DNA of 64,000 nucleotides from Halobacteria archaeon HArc-gm2 (GCA_025517465.1 JAOPKE010000001.1:897657-961656), one strand, 5' to 3'; shown: positions 1 to 9,205, counted from the first letter of the stretch. Notes: generated by a model not told the origin, from the sequence alone. Program-made: numbers and translations.

Positions 1-514
1 AGTTCAGATGGGGTTCCGGGTCGTCGTCCCACCACTCGAAGTCGTAGACGCCGGCGTAGCCGACGACGGCGTGGAGCTCCGAGGAGGCGCCGGGGTACAC
101 CTCGGGCTCGAAGCCCGGTTCGTCCGCCGTCACCGCGGCCAGCGACGCCAGGTTGGCGCCTGCCGACCAGCCCACGGCACCGATTCGACGTCCGTCCACG
201 GCGTGGCCCTCGCCCTCCGACCGGAGCCACTCGATGGCCGCCTTCACGTCGACGAGCGCCGCCGGGAACGTCGCCTCGTCGGCCAGCCGATACTGGCACG
301 TGGCGGTGACGTACCCGCGCCCGGCGAACTCGCGTGCGTACCGCTCTAGCTGGTCCTTGTCGCCCTCCACGAACGCACCGCCGTGGACGAACAGAATCGT
401 CGGACGCGGTCCCGATTCGACGGGCTCGAACAGGTCGATGTGGAGCGTCCGCTCTGGCGTCTCGTGAAACGGGAGGTCGCGATGAACCGTAATTTCGTCC
501 GGTGGCGGACTCAT
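1..514 (-). CDS. alpha/beta hydrolase (esterase/lipase-like), 3' end outside window
   Basis: About 171 residues are visible; the gene runs off the left edge. The ATG at 514 opens a reading frame with an HGG oxyanion-hole motif at residues 44-46 and a GWSAG nucleophile elbow at 115-119, the pattern of the hormone-sensitive-lipase/acetyl-esterase (BD-FAE) branch of the alpha/beta hydrolases. The catalytic Asp and His would lie in the missing part. No signal peptide is seen, so it is probably cytoplasmic. The substrate cannot be told. It lies 8 bp downstream of gltX on the same strand and may be read through from it. Confidence 0.8.
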   Translation of the reverse strand, partial: MSPPPDEITVHRDLPFHETPERTLHIDLFEPVESGPRPTILFVHGGAFVEGDKDQLERYAREFAGRGYVTATCQYRLADEATFPAALVDVKAAIEWLRSEGEGHAVDGRRIGAVGWSAGANLASLAAVTADEPGFEPEVYPGASSELHAVVGYAGVYDFEWWDDDPEPHLN

Positions 515-522
515 CTGTGGGA

Positions 523-2253
523 TCAGGGATGTGCGTAGTAGGCGACGGCGGGGTCGCTCTCGAGGTCGTCGAGCCGTGCGAAACCGATCCGGACGAACTG
601 GACCACGTCGTCGACGTCCGCGTCGACGATTCCGGGTTCGGCCACGCCGTCGACGTCCCCCTCCATCGTCCTGAGCCGAAGTCGGGGGCCGTCGGCCGGT
701 GCCCAGTGGACGACGTCGACGTCACCGTCGCGGACGACGTCGATGTCGTCACCGGTGAACTCCAGGGCGTCGCGAGTGTGCCGGACGCAGCCGTACCCTT
801 TCAGCCAGACGCGCTCGTCGTGGGCCGGCAGGTCGTCGCCTTCCAGCACCACGGCGCCCTCGACCGGGATCTCGCGAGTGCCGCGGTCCTCGTGGTCCGG
901 GTGGACCGGTGGTTCGGCGACGTCGGGACCGCCGACGACCTGCCGCTCGACGAGGCCCCCGGTGTCGGGGTCGTCACGGACGAAGAACGCCCGCGGAGCG
1001 GCGTCGTCGACGAGCTCCCTGTTGTTCGCGTAGATGGCGGACATCGCCAGATCGACGTTCGACGTCGACGTGCCGAGTTCGACCATCGCGTCGACGATGG
1101 CCTCGCCGCGGATACCCCGGCGGCGGAGGCTGGCGATGGTCGGGGCGCGCGGGTCGTCCCAGCCGGACAGATCGCCAGCCTCGATCAGTTCGATGATGGA
1201 CGAGGTCGACATCGGCACGTCGTAGGCGTCTATCTGGACGTGGCCCCAGTGCATGACCTCGGGGTACTCCCAGCCGAAGTAGTCGTAGACGAATCCCTGG
1301 CGTTTGGCGGAGTCCTGTAGGTCGATGCCGCGGATGATGTGGGTGACGCCGGTGAGGTGGTCGTCGACGCCGCTCTGGAAGTCCAGCATCGGCCAGCAGC
1401 GGAACTCGCTGGCTTCTTCGCGCGGGTGGGGCGTGTCGATCATCCGGAAAGCGACCCAGTCCCGCAGCGCGGGGTTCTTGTGCTCGATGTCGGTCTTCAC
1501 CCGGAGCACCATCTCGCCGGAGCTGTACTCGCCATCGACCATCGCCTCGAACTCCTCGCGGATCGTCTCCTGGTCCTTGTCCCGGTGCGGACACGGTTCA
1601 GCGGAGTTCTTCAGCTCGGAGAAGGTCTCTCCGGAACAGGAGCAGGTGTACGCCCCGCCCATGTCGATCAGTTCGCGGGCGTGCTCGTAGTAGGTCTCGA
1701 CGCGGTCGCTCGCCTTCAGGACCTCGCTCGGTTCGAAGCCGAGGTAATCGATGGCGTCGAGGATCTGGTCGTAGGCGTCCAGGTCCGGCCGCTTGGTCTC
1801 CGGGTCGGTGTCGTCGAACCGGCAGACGAACGAACCGTCGTAGCGCTCGGCGTAGGTGCCGATGACCGCCGGCATCCGGGCGTGGCCGACGTGCCAGGGG
1901 CCGTTCGGGTTCGGCGCGACGCGCATCTTGATCTCGTCGTACGCCTCGACGTCCGGGAGGTCGGGCAGCGGGTGGTCCTCGCCCTCGTCCTCGCTCTCGA
2001 GTTCTTCGAGGCGCTCGGGTGCGAGTTCGGCGAGGCGGTCGCGGCGTTCATCGGCGGACATCCCGTTGACGCGCTCGATGACCGGCGAAATGATCCCGGG
2101 AATCTGGTCGCCGTGCTCGCGAAACTCGGGGTTCTGGCCCATCAGCGGCCCCATTATCGCCCCGACCTGCGCCTCACTGTCGTGTTTGACCGCGTTGAGG
2201 AGCGCGTCGGCCTCGGCGGCCTCGCGCACGCGGTCTTTGAGATCGTCGTCCAT
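523..2253 (-). CDS. gltX: glutamate--tRNA ligase, archaeal type
   Basis: 576 residues. Charges tRNA with glutamate; archaeal enzymes of this type usually also charge tRNA-Gln, which GatDE then corrects (gatE is in this window). The class I HIGH signature appears as HVGH at 121-124 after a Pro-Asn-Gly-Pro stretch, and the KMSKS-type loop as MSTSS at 348-352, as in archaeal GluRS. A Cys/His cluster (204, 206, 221, 223) looks zinc-binding. The start at 2253 is chosen over an upstream in-frame start because the additional 46 residues are basic and unlike the family, and a TATA-like stretch lies about 28 bp upstream of 2253. Confidence 0.95.
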   Translation of the reverse strand: MDDDLKDRVREAAEADALLNAVKHDSEAQVGAIMGPLMGQNPEFREHGDQIPGIISPVIERVNGMSADERRDRLAELAPERLEELESEDEGEDHPLPDLPDVEAYDEIKMRVAPNPNGPWHVGHARMPAVIGTYAERYDGSFVCRFDDTDPETKRPDLDAYDQILDAIDYLGFEPSEVLKASDRVETYYEHARELIDMGGAYTCSCSGETFSELKNSAEPCPHRDKDQETIREEFEAMVDGEYSSGEMVLRVKTDIEHKNPALRDWVAFRMIDTPHPREEASEFRCWPMLDFQSGVDDHLTGVTHIIRGIDLQDSAKRQGFVYDYFGWEYPEVMHWGHVQIDAYDVPMSTSSIIELIEAGDLSGWDDPRAPTIASLRRRGIRGEAIVDAMVELGTSTSNVDLAMSAIYANNRELVDDAAPRAFFVRDDPDTGGLVERQVVGGPDVAEPPVHPDHEDRGTREIPVEGAVVLEGDDLPAHDERVWLKGYGCVRHTRDALEFTGDDIDVVRDGDVDVVHWAPADGPRLRLRTMEGDVDGVAEPGIVDADVDDVVQFVRIGFARLDDLESDPAVAYYAHP

Positions 2254-2700
2254 TAGCGGTACCGTCGCCTGCCGGAGTGAAAACGGGTTCGGGTTCCGAC
2301 GCGGGTCGAACGGTTCGTCAAATCTCCGGAAACCGACGCTCGTGAACGGCTTAGCATCCCCGTAACGATCGAAACGGTCGCCGAACCGCACGTGAAACAG
2401 TCGAAACTGTAGTGGAGGAACGAAACGAACGCCGTGAACTGATGCAACGACGTCCCCCGTTTATCTCGTCCCAACGTGTCTATTGGAATGCGACCGGCGG
2501 TGGCCTTCCCACCCTGGGCCACCCTGCCGGACGCACGTGAGAGCGGATCGACCACCGCTGACGACATCGACCCTCCATCGACGCAGGGGTGAGTGATCTC
2601 GCTCGCAACGGGTACGGACGCTGCCGGACGACGCCAGCGTGACCACTGACGAACACGACGGACCCGCAGAAAACGAGAGAGAACGGAACGACCGGGTGCT
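2254..2700. other. 447-bp intergenic region between idsA and gltX
   Basis: No credible gene is seen. A T-rich stretch near 2279-2287 (minus reading CGTTTTCAC) sits about 28 bp before the gltX start and is the probable gltX promoter, implying that gltX can be transcribed apart from the upstream isoprenoid genes. Short open frames here are Arg/Ser-rich and look like frame shadows. Confidence 0.5.
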
Positions 2701-3741
2701 TCAGTACTCGCGCTCGACCAGGTAGTCCGCGATACCTTCGAGCAGCCGTCGCGATTCGTTGTCGGGGAGCACTTCCAGCCGACCCTTCCCGTTGTCGATG
2801 AGGTCGTGGGCCGTCTCCCGGGCGAACGCGATGCTGCCAGCGTCTTCGAGTTCGGCAACGGCGTCCTCGACCGCTTCCTCCGAGACCGTCTCGACGGAGT
2901 CGGCGTCGACCAGCGAGTCCACGTCGACGCCCTGCTGGCGCGCGTGGAGCGTGATGATCGTCTGTTTGTTCTCGACGAGGTCCGATCCACGCTGCTTGCC
3001 GAGTTTCTCCGAGGGCGTCGTCAGATCGAGCAGGTCGTCCTGGATCTGGAACGCGCGGCCGACGTCGAGGCCGTAGCCGTGGACCGCCTCGACCGTCTCG
3101 TCGTCGGCGCCGAGCAGCATCGCCGGGATGGCCGCCGATGCACCGTACAGAACGGCGGTCTTCAGTTCGACCATCTCCAGGTACTCCTCGGTCGTCACCT
3201 CGTCGGCCTGTTCGAACGCGATGTCGAACGACTGGCCCTCGCAGATCTTGGTACACGAAGAGGCGAGTTCCGAAACGGCCGCCACCGAGCGCTCGGGCTC
3301 CGCCCCGGTCTCCAGGATGTTCTCGAAGGCCTTCGAGTACAGCGTGTCGCCGGCCAGTATGGCCGTCGAGAGGTCGTATTCGCGGTGGACAGACGGAACG
3401 CCCCGGCGCAAATCGTCGTCGTCCATGATGTCGTCGTGGATCAGCGTGAACGACTGGATAGTCTCGACGGCGACGGCCGCGGCCATCACGTCCACGTCGT
3501 CCCCGTCCAGCGTCGGGAACGAACGGTAGTCCTCGGAGAGCGGTTCCACGTCGGCCAGCGCCTCGGCGACGAGCAGGAACATCGTCGGTCGGAGCCGCTT
3601 CCCACCCGCGTCCAGCAGGTAGCGCGCCGCTTCGTAGAGTTTCTCCGGTCGCGTGACCGGGAGCTCCTCCGGGATGGCGTCGTTGACCCGGTCGCGACGG
3701 GCGACGATGGCGTCTTCGACCTGCTGTTGAAGTTCTGTCAT
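2701..3741 (-). CDS. idsA: short-chain isoprenyl diphosphate synthase (farnesyl/geranylgeranyl-PP synthase)
   Basis: 346 residues. Condenses isopentenyl diphosphate with allylic diphosphates to make the C15/C20 chains used for archaeal ether lipids and carotenoids. The first Asp-rich motif is DDIMDDDD from residue 103, followed by LRRG; the second, DDLLD, is near residue 230, preceded by the conserved FQIQ. GGKRLRP near residue 46-52 binds substrate. It follows RNase J by 1 bp and sits downstream of mvk and ipk, completing the route from mevalonate to prenyl chains. Chain-length specificity is not decided here. Confidence 0.93.
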   Translation of the reverse strand: MTELQQQVEDAIVARRDRVNDAIPEELPVTRPEKLYEAARYLLDAGGKRLRPTMFLLVAEALADVEPLSEDYRSFPTLDGDDVDVMAAAVAVETIQSFTLIHDDIMDDDDLRRGVPSVHREYDLSTAILAGDTLYSKAFENILETGAEPERSVAAVSELASSCTKICEGQSFDIAFEQADEVTTEEYLEMVELKTAVLYGASAAIPAMLLGADDETVEAVHGYGLDVGRAFQIQDDLLDLTTPSEKLGKQRGSDLVENKQTIITLHARQQGVDVDSLVDADSVETVSEEAVEDAVAELEDAGSIAFARETAHDLIDNGKGRLEVLPDNESRRLLEGIADYLVEREY

Positions 3742-3742
3742 C

Positions 3743-5089
3743 CTACTCGGTGAGCTTGATCATGTTCCCGTTCTGGGTCACGTGGAGGTCCCGGCCGAGT
3801 TCGTAGCCCTGACTGGAACAGAGGTCCACGTAGGGCGCGAACCCTTTCATGTCCTGGTGGGCCGGGATGATGTTCTGGGGCTGGAGCGCGTCGATCATCT
3901 CGTAGTGACCCTCCTCGCGGAGGTGGCCCGAGACGTGGATGTCGTCGTAGATGCGGGCGCCCTGCATGCCCAGCAGTTTCTCGGACTGGTAGCGCTGGCC
4001 CTCGTTCGTCGGCTCCGGGATGACCCGGGCGGAGAAGATGACCTTGTCACCGTTCTCGAGTTCGTACGGCGTCTCGCCCCGTCCCATCCGGGTGAGCATG
4101 GCGCGCGGTTCCCCCTGGTGGCCGGTGACGATGGGCAGGAAGTTCTCCTTGCCGTCGTTCATGATCCGCTTGAACGTCCGGTCGACGGACTTCCGGTGAC
4201 CGTACATTCCCAGGTCCTCCGGGAAGTCGACGAAGTCGAGGCGCTCCGCGGTACCGGAGTACTTCTCCATCGACCGACCGAGGAGCACGGGCTGGCGGCC
4301 GATGTCGTCGGCGAACTCGACGAGCGACTTCACACGAGCGATGTGGGAGGAGAACGTGGTGGCGACGATGCCGCCGTCGTAGTCCTCGACGCTCGTCATG
4401 ACGTCCTTGAGGTGGCGACGCGCGACGGACTCGGAGGGCGTGCGGCCCTTCCGGCCGGCGTTGGTACAGTCCTCGATGTAACAGAGGACGCCCTCGCCCT
4501 CGCGACCGATCTCGCGGAAGCGTTTCATGTCGATGGGGTCGCCGATGACCGGCGTGTGGTCCATGCGCTTGTCCAGCCCGTAGACGACGGCGCCTTCGGG
4601 CGTGTGGAGGACCGGGTTGATCGCGTCGATGATCGAGTGCGTGACGTTGACGAACTCCAGTTCGGTCCGCTCGCCGATCTGCATCGTCTCGCCGGCGGAC
4701 ATCTTCTGGAGGTCGTTCTGGACGCCGAACTTCTCCTCGCCCTTGATCTGCTGTTTGACGAGTTCGATGGTGAACGGCGTCGCGACGATGGGCGCGTCGT
4801 AGCGGTGTGCCAGCTTGGAGATGGCGCCGATGTGGTCCAGGTGACCGTGGGTCGGCACGATGGCCTTGACGTCGCCCTCCAGTTCGGACATGACGCGGTC
4901 GTCCGGGATGGCGCCCATGTCGATGAGGTCGAGCGAGTGCATTCGCTCGGTCTCGACGTTGTCGTGAATCAGTACCTTCGAGAGGTTCAGGCCCATGTCG
5001 AAGACGACCACGTCGTCTCCGGCACGGACTGCCGTCATCTGTCGGCCGACCTCTTCGTACCCGCCGATTGTTGCGATTTCGACTTCCAT
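3743..5089 (-). CDS. rnj: ribonuclease J, archaeal beta-CASP metallo-nuclease
   Basis: 448 residues. A metallo-beta-lactamase/beta-CASP nuclease; archaeal members are 5'-to-3' exoribonucleases acting in mRNA and rRNA turnover. The HxHxDH metal site is HGHLDH at 81-86; a later His in the '[12 protein letters not shown]' stretch and the C-terminal 'IPAHQD' complete the expected ligand set. Start ATG at 5089. idsA follows 1 bp downstream. The best upstream TATA-like element (5339-5349) would give an unusually long leader of over 200 nt. Confidence 0.9.
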   Translation of the reverse strand: MEVEIATIGGYEEVGRQMTAVRAGDDVVVFDMGLNLSKVLIHDNVETERMHSLDLIDMGAIPDDRVMSELEGDVKAIVPTHGHLDHIGAISKLAHRYDAPIVATPFTIELVKQQIKGEEKFGVQNDLQKMSAGETMQIGERTELEFVNVTHSIIDAINPVLHTPEGAVVYGLDKRMDHTPVIGDPIDMKRFREIGREGEGVLCYIEDCTNAGRKGRTPSESVARRHLKDVMTSVEDYDGGIVATTFSSHIARVKSLVEFADDIGRQPVLLGRSMEKYSGTAERLDFVDFPEDLGMYGHRKSVDRTFKRIMNDGKENFLPIVTGHQGEPRAMLTRMGRGETPYELENGDKVIFSARVIPEPTNEGQRYQSEKLLGMQGARIYDDIHVSGHLREEGHYEMIDALQPQNIIPAHQDMKGFAPYVDLCSSQGYELGRDLHVTQNGNMIKLTE

Positions 5090-5453
5090 GGTTGTAGGTC
5101 CGAGGGAAGCCGTCCGCCTGCGGGGGAGTCCGACGCTACGACAGTGGACGGGTCGGTGCGCGTTGCACGCGACGCGTCCACCGAACTCGGAGGCCGTCCG
5201 GGTCGACCCGTAGCCCCCGAGTCGTTCGCTTGGGCCGGGGATCCGGTGATCCCCGTGACGGAAGCGTCCGTCGTCCGCCGGCCGTCTCCCGCATCCACGG
5301 ACGGCCGTGCGCTCGGTTACGAGGGGCTACGTGGCCGGGTGATAAAAACGCTGGTGGTTCCGGCGACGGGGAGTTCCACCGGCCAGTAGCCGCCGTATTC
5401 GACGGGACAGATTCGGAAAACAGCGAACCGTCGTGTGGTTCAGTCGCCGCCCG
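5090..5453. other. 364-bp region upstream of rnj
   Basis: No coding gene is supported. A minus-strand TATA-like element (CGTTTTTATCA, 5339-5349) is the clearest promoter candidate for rnj-idsA. If real, the rnj leader would be about 220 nt. I see no known riboswitch fold in it by eye. Confidence 0.4.
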
Positions 5454-5820
5454 ATAGTGGTGGTTGTAAGCCCGTACCGGCGTCCACGCGAACGAAGTGA
5501 GCGTGGGCTCGTTGGACGAGAGGAACGAGTCCAACGGCGTCCAGCCGAACTGCGTGAGGCCGGGCTCGATAGACGAACGGAGTGAGTCTATCGGCGTCCT
5601 GTCGAGCGTAGCGAGACAGGGCTCATCGGATGAGCAGCGCGAATCCGATGGCGTCCCGACGAGCATGGCGAGTCGGGGCCCGGGAGACGAGTGCAGCGAG
5701 TCTCCCGGCGTCCACGGGAACGGAGTGAGCGTGGGCTCGATAGACGAACGGAGTGAGTCTATCGGCGTTCGACGTGGCCGGTGCCGGCGAACGTCGGTAA
5801 AAAGTTACAACCACCACTAT
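5454..5820. repeat. ten-hairpin 57-bp array enclosed by a 16-bp perfect inverted repeat
   Basis: The ends are exact inverted repeats: ATAGTGGTGGTTGTAA at 5454-5469 and its complement at 5805-5820. Inside, 5480-5764 is exactly five 57-bp units. Each unit is GCGT, a 6-bp-stem hairpin, GCT (once GCC), and an 8-bp-stem hairpin. Hairpin centres are near 5495, 5523, 5552, 5580, 5609, 5637, 5666, 5694, 5723 and 5751. All ten loops are 11 nt of the form GA(N7)GA. Stem sequences differ between units, yet eight pair perfectly and two have one mismatch (5543/5561 and 5717/5729). It lies between rnj and the upstream membrane protein, whose stop codon falls in the right inverted repeat. Whether it acts as DNA or RNA is unknown. 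Confidence 0.9.
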
Positions 5821-7097
5821 GAGAGGCGGTCACCGAGCGGGTCGTCGTCGCCATCGACTTCGAAGGACGACACGCCCTCGTCGGCGAGGGTCAGGTCGTC
5901 GTCTTCGTCGTCTTCGTCGTCTTCGGGAGTGGCGCCGTCGTCGTCGCCGGTTTCGTCCGGCTCCGGGTCGGTAAAGTTCGGTTCGTCCTGCGCGAACAGA
6001 TCGTCCGAGCCGTCGTCGTCAGGCAGGTCGACAGCGTCCGTCGACTCGCTGGCGGCGGGTTCGGTCTGGCCGACGTCCGTCGTCTCGCGTTCCGTCTCGA
6101 TGCCGTTTCCGTCGGAGGCGCTCTGGACGTCGTCCCACGTCCTGACGGCGTCGTCGGAGCTAGAGTCGGCGTCCACCGCACCGACTGGCTCGTCCGTAGC
6201 AGTCTCGGCCCTCCTGTCGGGAGCCGGGTCCTCCGCCGGCTCGGACGACTGTTCGAACTCGGCCGGGTCCGGCGGCGTCCACTCGGCGCGGTCCTGATCC
6301 GCCGTCTCCGACACGGCGTCGCCGGTATCGTCGCCGGGGCTCCCAGAGTCAGTGGACGCCGCCGGTTCCTCGACGTCTCCGGCCTGGGTGCCGGTGGCGT
6401 ACTTCGAGTCCGTCCAGTCGTCGGCGGCCGAGGATTCGTCCACGAAGTCGTCGGCGTAGGGATGGCTCTCGACGTCAGTCCGGGACGGCGACGGGCCGGC
6501 ACCGTCCATCGCCTGTTGGTCCGGTCCCTCGGCACCGGACGGCGGTCCCCCGTCGGGCTGTCCGGCAGACGGCGCCGGCTCGCTCGTCGGTGGTTCCGGT
6601 GGGTCCCGGTGGGCCGCGTCGTCTACCGGGCGATCCGTCGCCGGTTCCCCGGTCACGGTCCCCGTGGTGTCTTCGCCGTCGAGCGGCGTTTCGTCCGCCT
6701 CGGGGGCCGCCGCGGGCTGGTCGGCGTCGGGAGACTCGTCGTCCGCCGCCGCTTCGTCCGCGTCGACGTCGCCCTCGCCCTCGATCGAGGTGTCAGTCAC
6801 CGTCGTTCCAGTCGTCGACGCGACGGCGACGGCCGCCGCGTCCGCGAGCAGTTTATGCACAAGGCCGAACAGCCCCGACAGGCCGACGACGACACCGAGC
6901 AATGCGAGTAGCGCACCCGCGATGGCGCTTCCCGTCGCGAGAGACGCGAGTGACGGAGCCGCCAGATTCAGGCCGCCGGTCGCCGCGACCGCGACGCCGG
7001 CGACGACGAAAACGCCGGCCACCACGACGACGGCGACGAGATATCCCAGAAATTTGGCCCCGTACTTGAACACGCCGGGGAGCCCTACAGCTACCAT
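5817..7097 (-). CDS. membrane-anchored protein with long acidic disordered tail
   Basis: 426 residues; not recognised as a named family. Two hydrophobic segments at about residues 12-38 and 50-85 are followed by some 330 residues rich in Asp, Glu, Ser, Pro and Thr with no globular pattern, ending DDPLGDRLS. The ATG at 7097 is preferred over in-frame starts at 7112/7115 because a TATA-like ATATTTGAC lies about 30 bp upstream, fitting a leaderless mRNA. It sits between ipk and rnj. The stop codon (5817-5819) is supplied by the inverted repeat of the adjoining hairpin array, so the true C-terminus may once have been different. Confidence 0.7.
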   Translation of the reverse strand: MVAVGLPGVFKYGAKFLGYLVAVVVVAGVFVVAGVAVAATGGLNLAAPSLASLATGSAIAGALLALLGVVVGLSGLFGLVHKLLADAAAVAVASTTGTTVTDTSIEGEGDVDADEAAADDESPDADQPAAAPEADETPLDGEDTTGTVTGEPATDRPVDDAAHRDPPEPPTSEPAPSAGQPDGGPPSGAEGPDQQAMDGAGPSPSRTDVESHPYADDFVDESSAADDWTDSKYATGTQAGDVEEPAASTDSGSPGDDTGDAVSETADQDRAEWTPPDPAEFEQSSEPAEDPAPDRRAETATDEPVGAVDADSSSDDAVRTWDDVQSASDGNGIETERETTDVGQTEPAASESTDAVDLPDDDGSDDLFAQDEPNFTDPEPDETGDDDGATPEDDEDDEDDDLTLADEGVSSFEVDGDDDPLGDRLS

Positions 7098-7122
7098 GTC
7101 TGTGACAATCATCAACGTCGGT

Positions 7123-7130
7123 CAAATATG
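7123..7130 (-). promoter_or_regulatory. TATA-like box for the acidic-tailed membrane protein
   Basis: The minus strand reads CATATTTG about 30 bp before the ATG at 7097, the archaeal TATA spacing for a leaderless transcript. Confidence 0.45.
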
Positions 7131-7149
7131 TTACGCCCGCTCGACCGAC

Positions 7150-7923
7150 TTACCGTGTCTCGATGGTCGTTCCCGGCGACTCGCCCGCGACGAAGGCGTC
7201 CAGGGCGTCGGGAGCGAAAATCTGGGCCGGGACCCCCAGGTCAAGTAGAGCGCGGACCTTGCCCGCCATCCCGCCGGTGACGTCCGTCGCCTCACTCGCA
7301 CCGAGGAGATCGGCCACCTCGTCGAAGGCCCCGATCCGGTCGACGACGGCGTCGTCACCGTCCAGCACGCCGGGTACGGTCGAACAGACGCCGACGCGGG
7401 TCGCTCCCACTGCTGGCGCGAGTTCGACGACGAGTTCGTCCCCCGAGAGGACGGTGACGCCCTCGCCAGCGTGGACGACGCCGTCGCCGTGGAGGACCGG
7501 GACGAACTCCTCGTCGAGCATGCCCGTGATCTGCGCCGTCGGGAGTGAGAGTTGGCCGTCGTTGTCCCTGGACGCGGCCGAGAGCGGGTGGACGGGCAAC
7601 GCCGGGACGCCTTCGTCCTGAAGCGCGTCCACCACGACCCGGTTCAGTTCGACCATCGCGCCGTGGATGGCCAGTGCACTGCTCGCGTCTCGGGTTCCCT
7701 CGTCCGTACTCACTCCGTGTTGCGCCGCGTGGTGGTGCCCGAAGCTCCCACCGCCGTGGACGACGACCAGCGATCCGTCGAACGCGGCGAGGGCGCGCGC
7801 CGCGTCCGCGAGCGCGTCGTCGTCGACGGTCTCCCGTTCCGTCTTCTCCGTGACGACGCTCCCGCCGAGTTTGACGACGAGCGTCTCGTTCTCGGTGGAC
7901 CGGCCGGCGTTCGGCCCACTCAT
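7150..7923 (-). CDS. ipk: isopentenyl phosphate kinase
   Basis: 257 residues, amino-acid kinase fold. Phosphorylates isopentenyl phosphate to isopentenyl diphosphate, the last step of the archaeal modified mevalonate pathway. N-terminal VVKLGGS (residues 16-22) and VVVHGGGSFGHHH (53-65) carry the nucleotide/phosphate-binding glycines and the histidines typical of IPK. The ATG at 7923 overlaps the mvk stop by 4 bp (ATGA), showing translational coupling with mevalonate kinase; longer in-frame upstream starts lie inside mvk and are rejected. Confidence 0.94.
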   Translation of the reverse strand: MSGPNAGRSTENETLVVKLGGSVVTEKTERETVDDDALADAARALAAFDGSLVVVHGGGSFGHHHAAQHGVSTDEGTRDASSALAIHGAMVELNRVVVDALQDEGVPALPVHPLSAASRDNDGQLSLPTAQITGMLDEEFVPVLHGDGVVHAGEGVTVLSGDELVVELAPAVGATRVGVCSTVPGVLDGDDAVVDRIGAFDEVADLLGASEATDVTGGMAGKVRALLDLGVPAQIFAPDALDAFVAGESPGTTIETR

Positions 7924-8903
7924 TCGATCCGGACCCCTTCCGTATCGAGTTCGGCTCTGAACGCGTCCTCGCAGCCCGGCGTGTAGCTCAGCGCGGTCAG
8001 GGCGTCCTCGCTCTCGTCGAGGGCGACGATGCAGCCACCGCCGCCCGCGCCCGTCAGTTTCGCCCCGAGCGCGTCGGCGTCGCGAGCAGCCCAGACCATG
8101 CTGTCGAGCGAGCGCGAGGAGACCCCCAGCGCGGAGAGCAACCCGTGATTGAAGTTCATCAACCGGCCGACTTCTTCGACGTCTCCTTCGACGAGTGCGC
8201 GTTCGCCCTGCCGGACGAGGTCGCCGATGGCGGTGACGGTGTCCGCCGCGAAGTCGTAGCGGTCTTTGACGTCTCGAACCCCGGCCACGAGCGCTCCCGT
8301 GTCGCCGGCACCGCCGTCGTATCCCACGACGAGCGGGAGGTTGTCCACGCCGTCGATGGTCCGGCAATCGTCCCCCTCGACGCGGACGGCGCCACCCATC
8401 GCCGAGCAGAACGTGTCCGCTCGCGAGGCCTCGCCCTGCTGGACGGCGTGTTCGACCTGATACGCCCGTGCAGCGACCTCCCGGCCATCCAGTTCGATGC
8501 CGAGTTCAGCCGTCGCGGCCCTGATGGCGGCCACGGCGACGGCCGCGGACGAGCCCAGCCCCGCCCCGAGCGGAATGTCGCCCTCGACGGTGATGTCGAA
8601 GCCCGCGTCCGGCGCGCCCGCGGCTTCCCGGGCCTGTTCGATGGCCTCGTTGACGTACCCCATGCCCGCGTCCACGAGCGAGTCCGAGACGTCGACGTCC
8701 GGTCTGTCGTCGTCCGAACTGTCGTACTCGACGGTGAAGCCGTCGATGGTGAGGTCCTGCAGGTTGACGCGGACCCCCTCGTCGCGTTCCTCGACGGTCA
8801 CCTGCGCCCGACGTTCGATGGCGCAGGGCACCGCCGGTTCCCCGTAGACGACCGCGTGCTCCCCGAACAGATACACTTTGGCGGGAGCGCTCGCTGTTAC
8901 CAT
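7920..8903 (-). CDS. mvk: mevalonate kinase
   Basis: 327 residues, GHMP kinase family. Phosphorylates mevalonate at C5. PLGAGLGSSA at 111-120 is the ATP-binding GHMP motif; the N-terminal 'APAKVYLFGEH' and C-terminal 'LTGAGGGG' are the other family signatures. ATG at 8903. Coupled to ipk by a 4-bp overlap. In many haloarchaea mvk follows rps2 directly (general knowledge); here a repeat tract, a P450 and two membrane proteins intervene. Confidence 0.95.
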   Translation of the reverse strand: MVTASAPAKVYLFGEHAVVYGEPAVPCAIERRAQVTVEERDEGVRVNLQDLTIDGFTVEYDSSDDDRPDVDVSDSLVDAGMGYVNEAIEQAREAAGAPDAGFDITVEGDIPLGAGLGSSAAVAVAAIRAATAELGIELDGREVAARAYQVEHAVQQGEASRADTFCSAMGGAVRVEGDDCRTIDGVDNLPLVVGYDGGAGDTGALVAGVRDVKDRYDFAADTVTAIGDLVRQGERALVEGDVEEVGRLMNFNHGLLSALGVSSRSLDSMVWAARDADALGAKLTGAGGGGCIVALDESEDALTALSYTPGCEDAFRAELDTEGVRIE

Positions 8904-8947
8904 GGGCGGTGCTGTGTTGCGAGGGGGTTAGGCGTTTTCGGGTGCAG

Positions 8948-9173
8948 GTCGGGGCGCGAGCGAAGCGAGCGGCCCGACGTTTGAGCGAACGGCGACCAGC
9001 GGGAGCCGTGAGCAGGTCGGGCTCGAACGAAGTGAGAGGCCGACAAATGTGCGAGCGGGAGCCGAGCGGGCGCGAAGCGTCCGCGTTGCTCGAACGGGGA
9101 GGAACGACCCGTGAGAGCGACCGAAGGGAGCGACACGCGAGCAGGTCGGCGCCGAGCGCAGCGAGGGGGCGAC
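8948..9173. repeat. hairpin-repeat tract between P450 and mvk
   Basis: This fills most of the 302-bp gap. Clear hairpins are 8948-8978 (10-position stem, one mismatch), 9016-9044 (9-position stem, one mismatch) and 9145-9173 (two mismatches). Each has an 11-nt loop of GA(N7)GA; the loop at 9025-9035 is identical to the first loop of the 5.5-kb array. Spacing is near 65 bp, with GAGCAGGTCGG recurring before stems. The tract starts about 33 nt past the P450 stop codon on the minus strand, so it may lie in its 3' untranslated region or in the mvk leader. Confidence 0.75.
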
Positions 9174-9205
9174 GTTTGATTGAACGGCAACACGTCGAAC
9201 TACCC

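Noticed and set aside
2461..2646. 61-codon minus-strand frame in the idsA-gltX gap
   Set aside because: Basic Arg/Ser-rich composition unlike haloarchaeal proteins and no promoter with correct spacing.
5480..5764. CRISPR array
   Set aside because: Units are not identical repeats with unrelated spacers; variation is in paired stem positions, and no cas genes are present.
5497..6297. Plus-strand open frame through the hairpin array with a 19-residue repeat
   Set aside because: The 57-bp period is a multiple of three, so the frame stays open and repeats by itself. It continues antisense into the membrane protein gene, has no promoter at its start, and its composition follows the hairpins.
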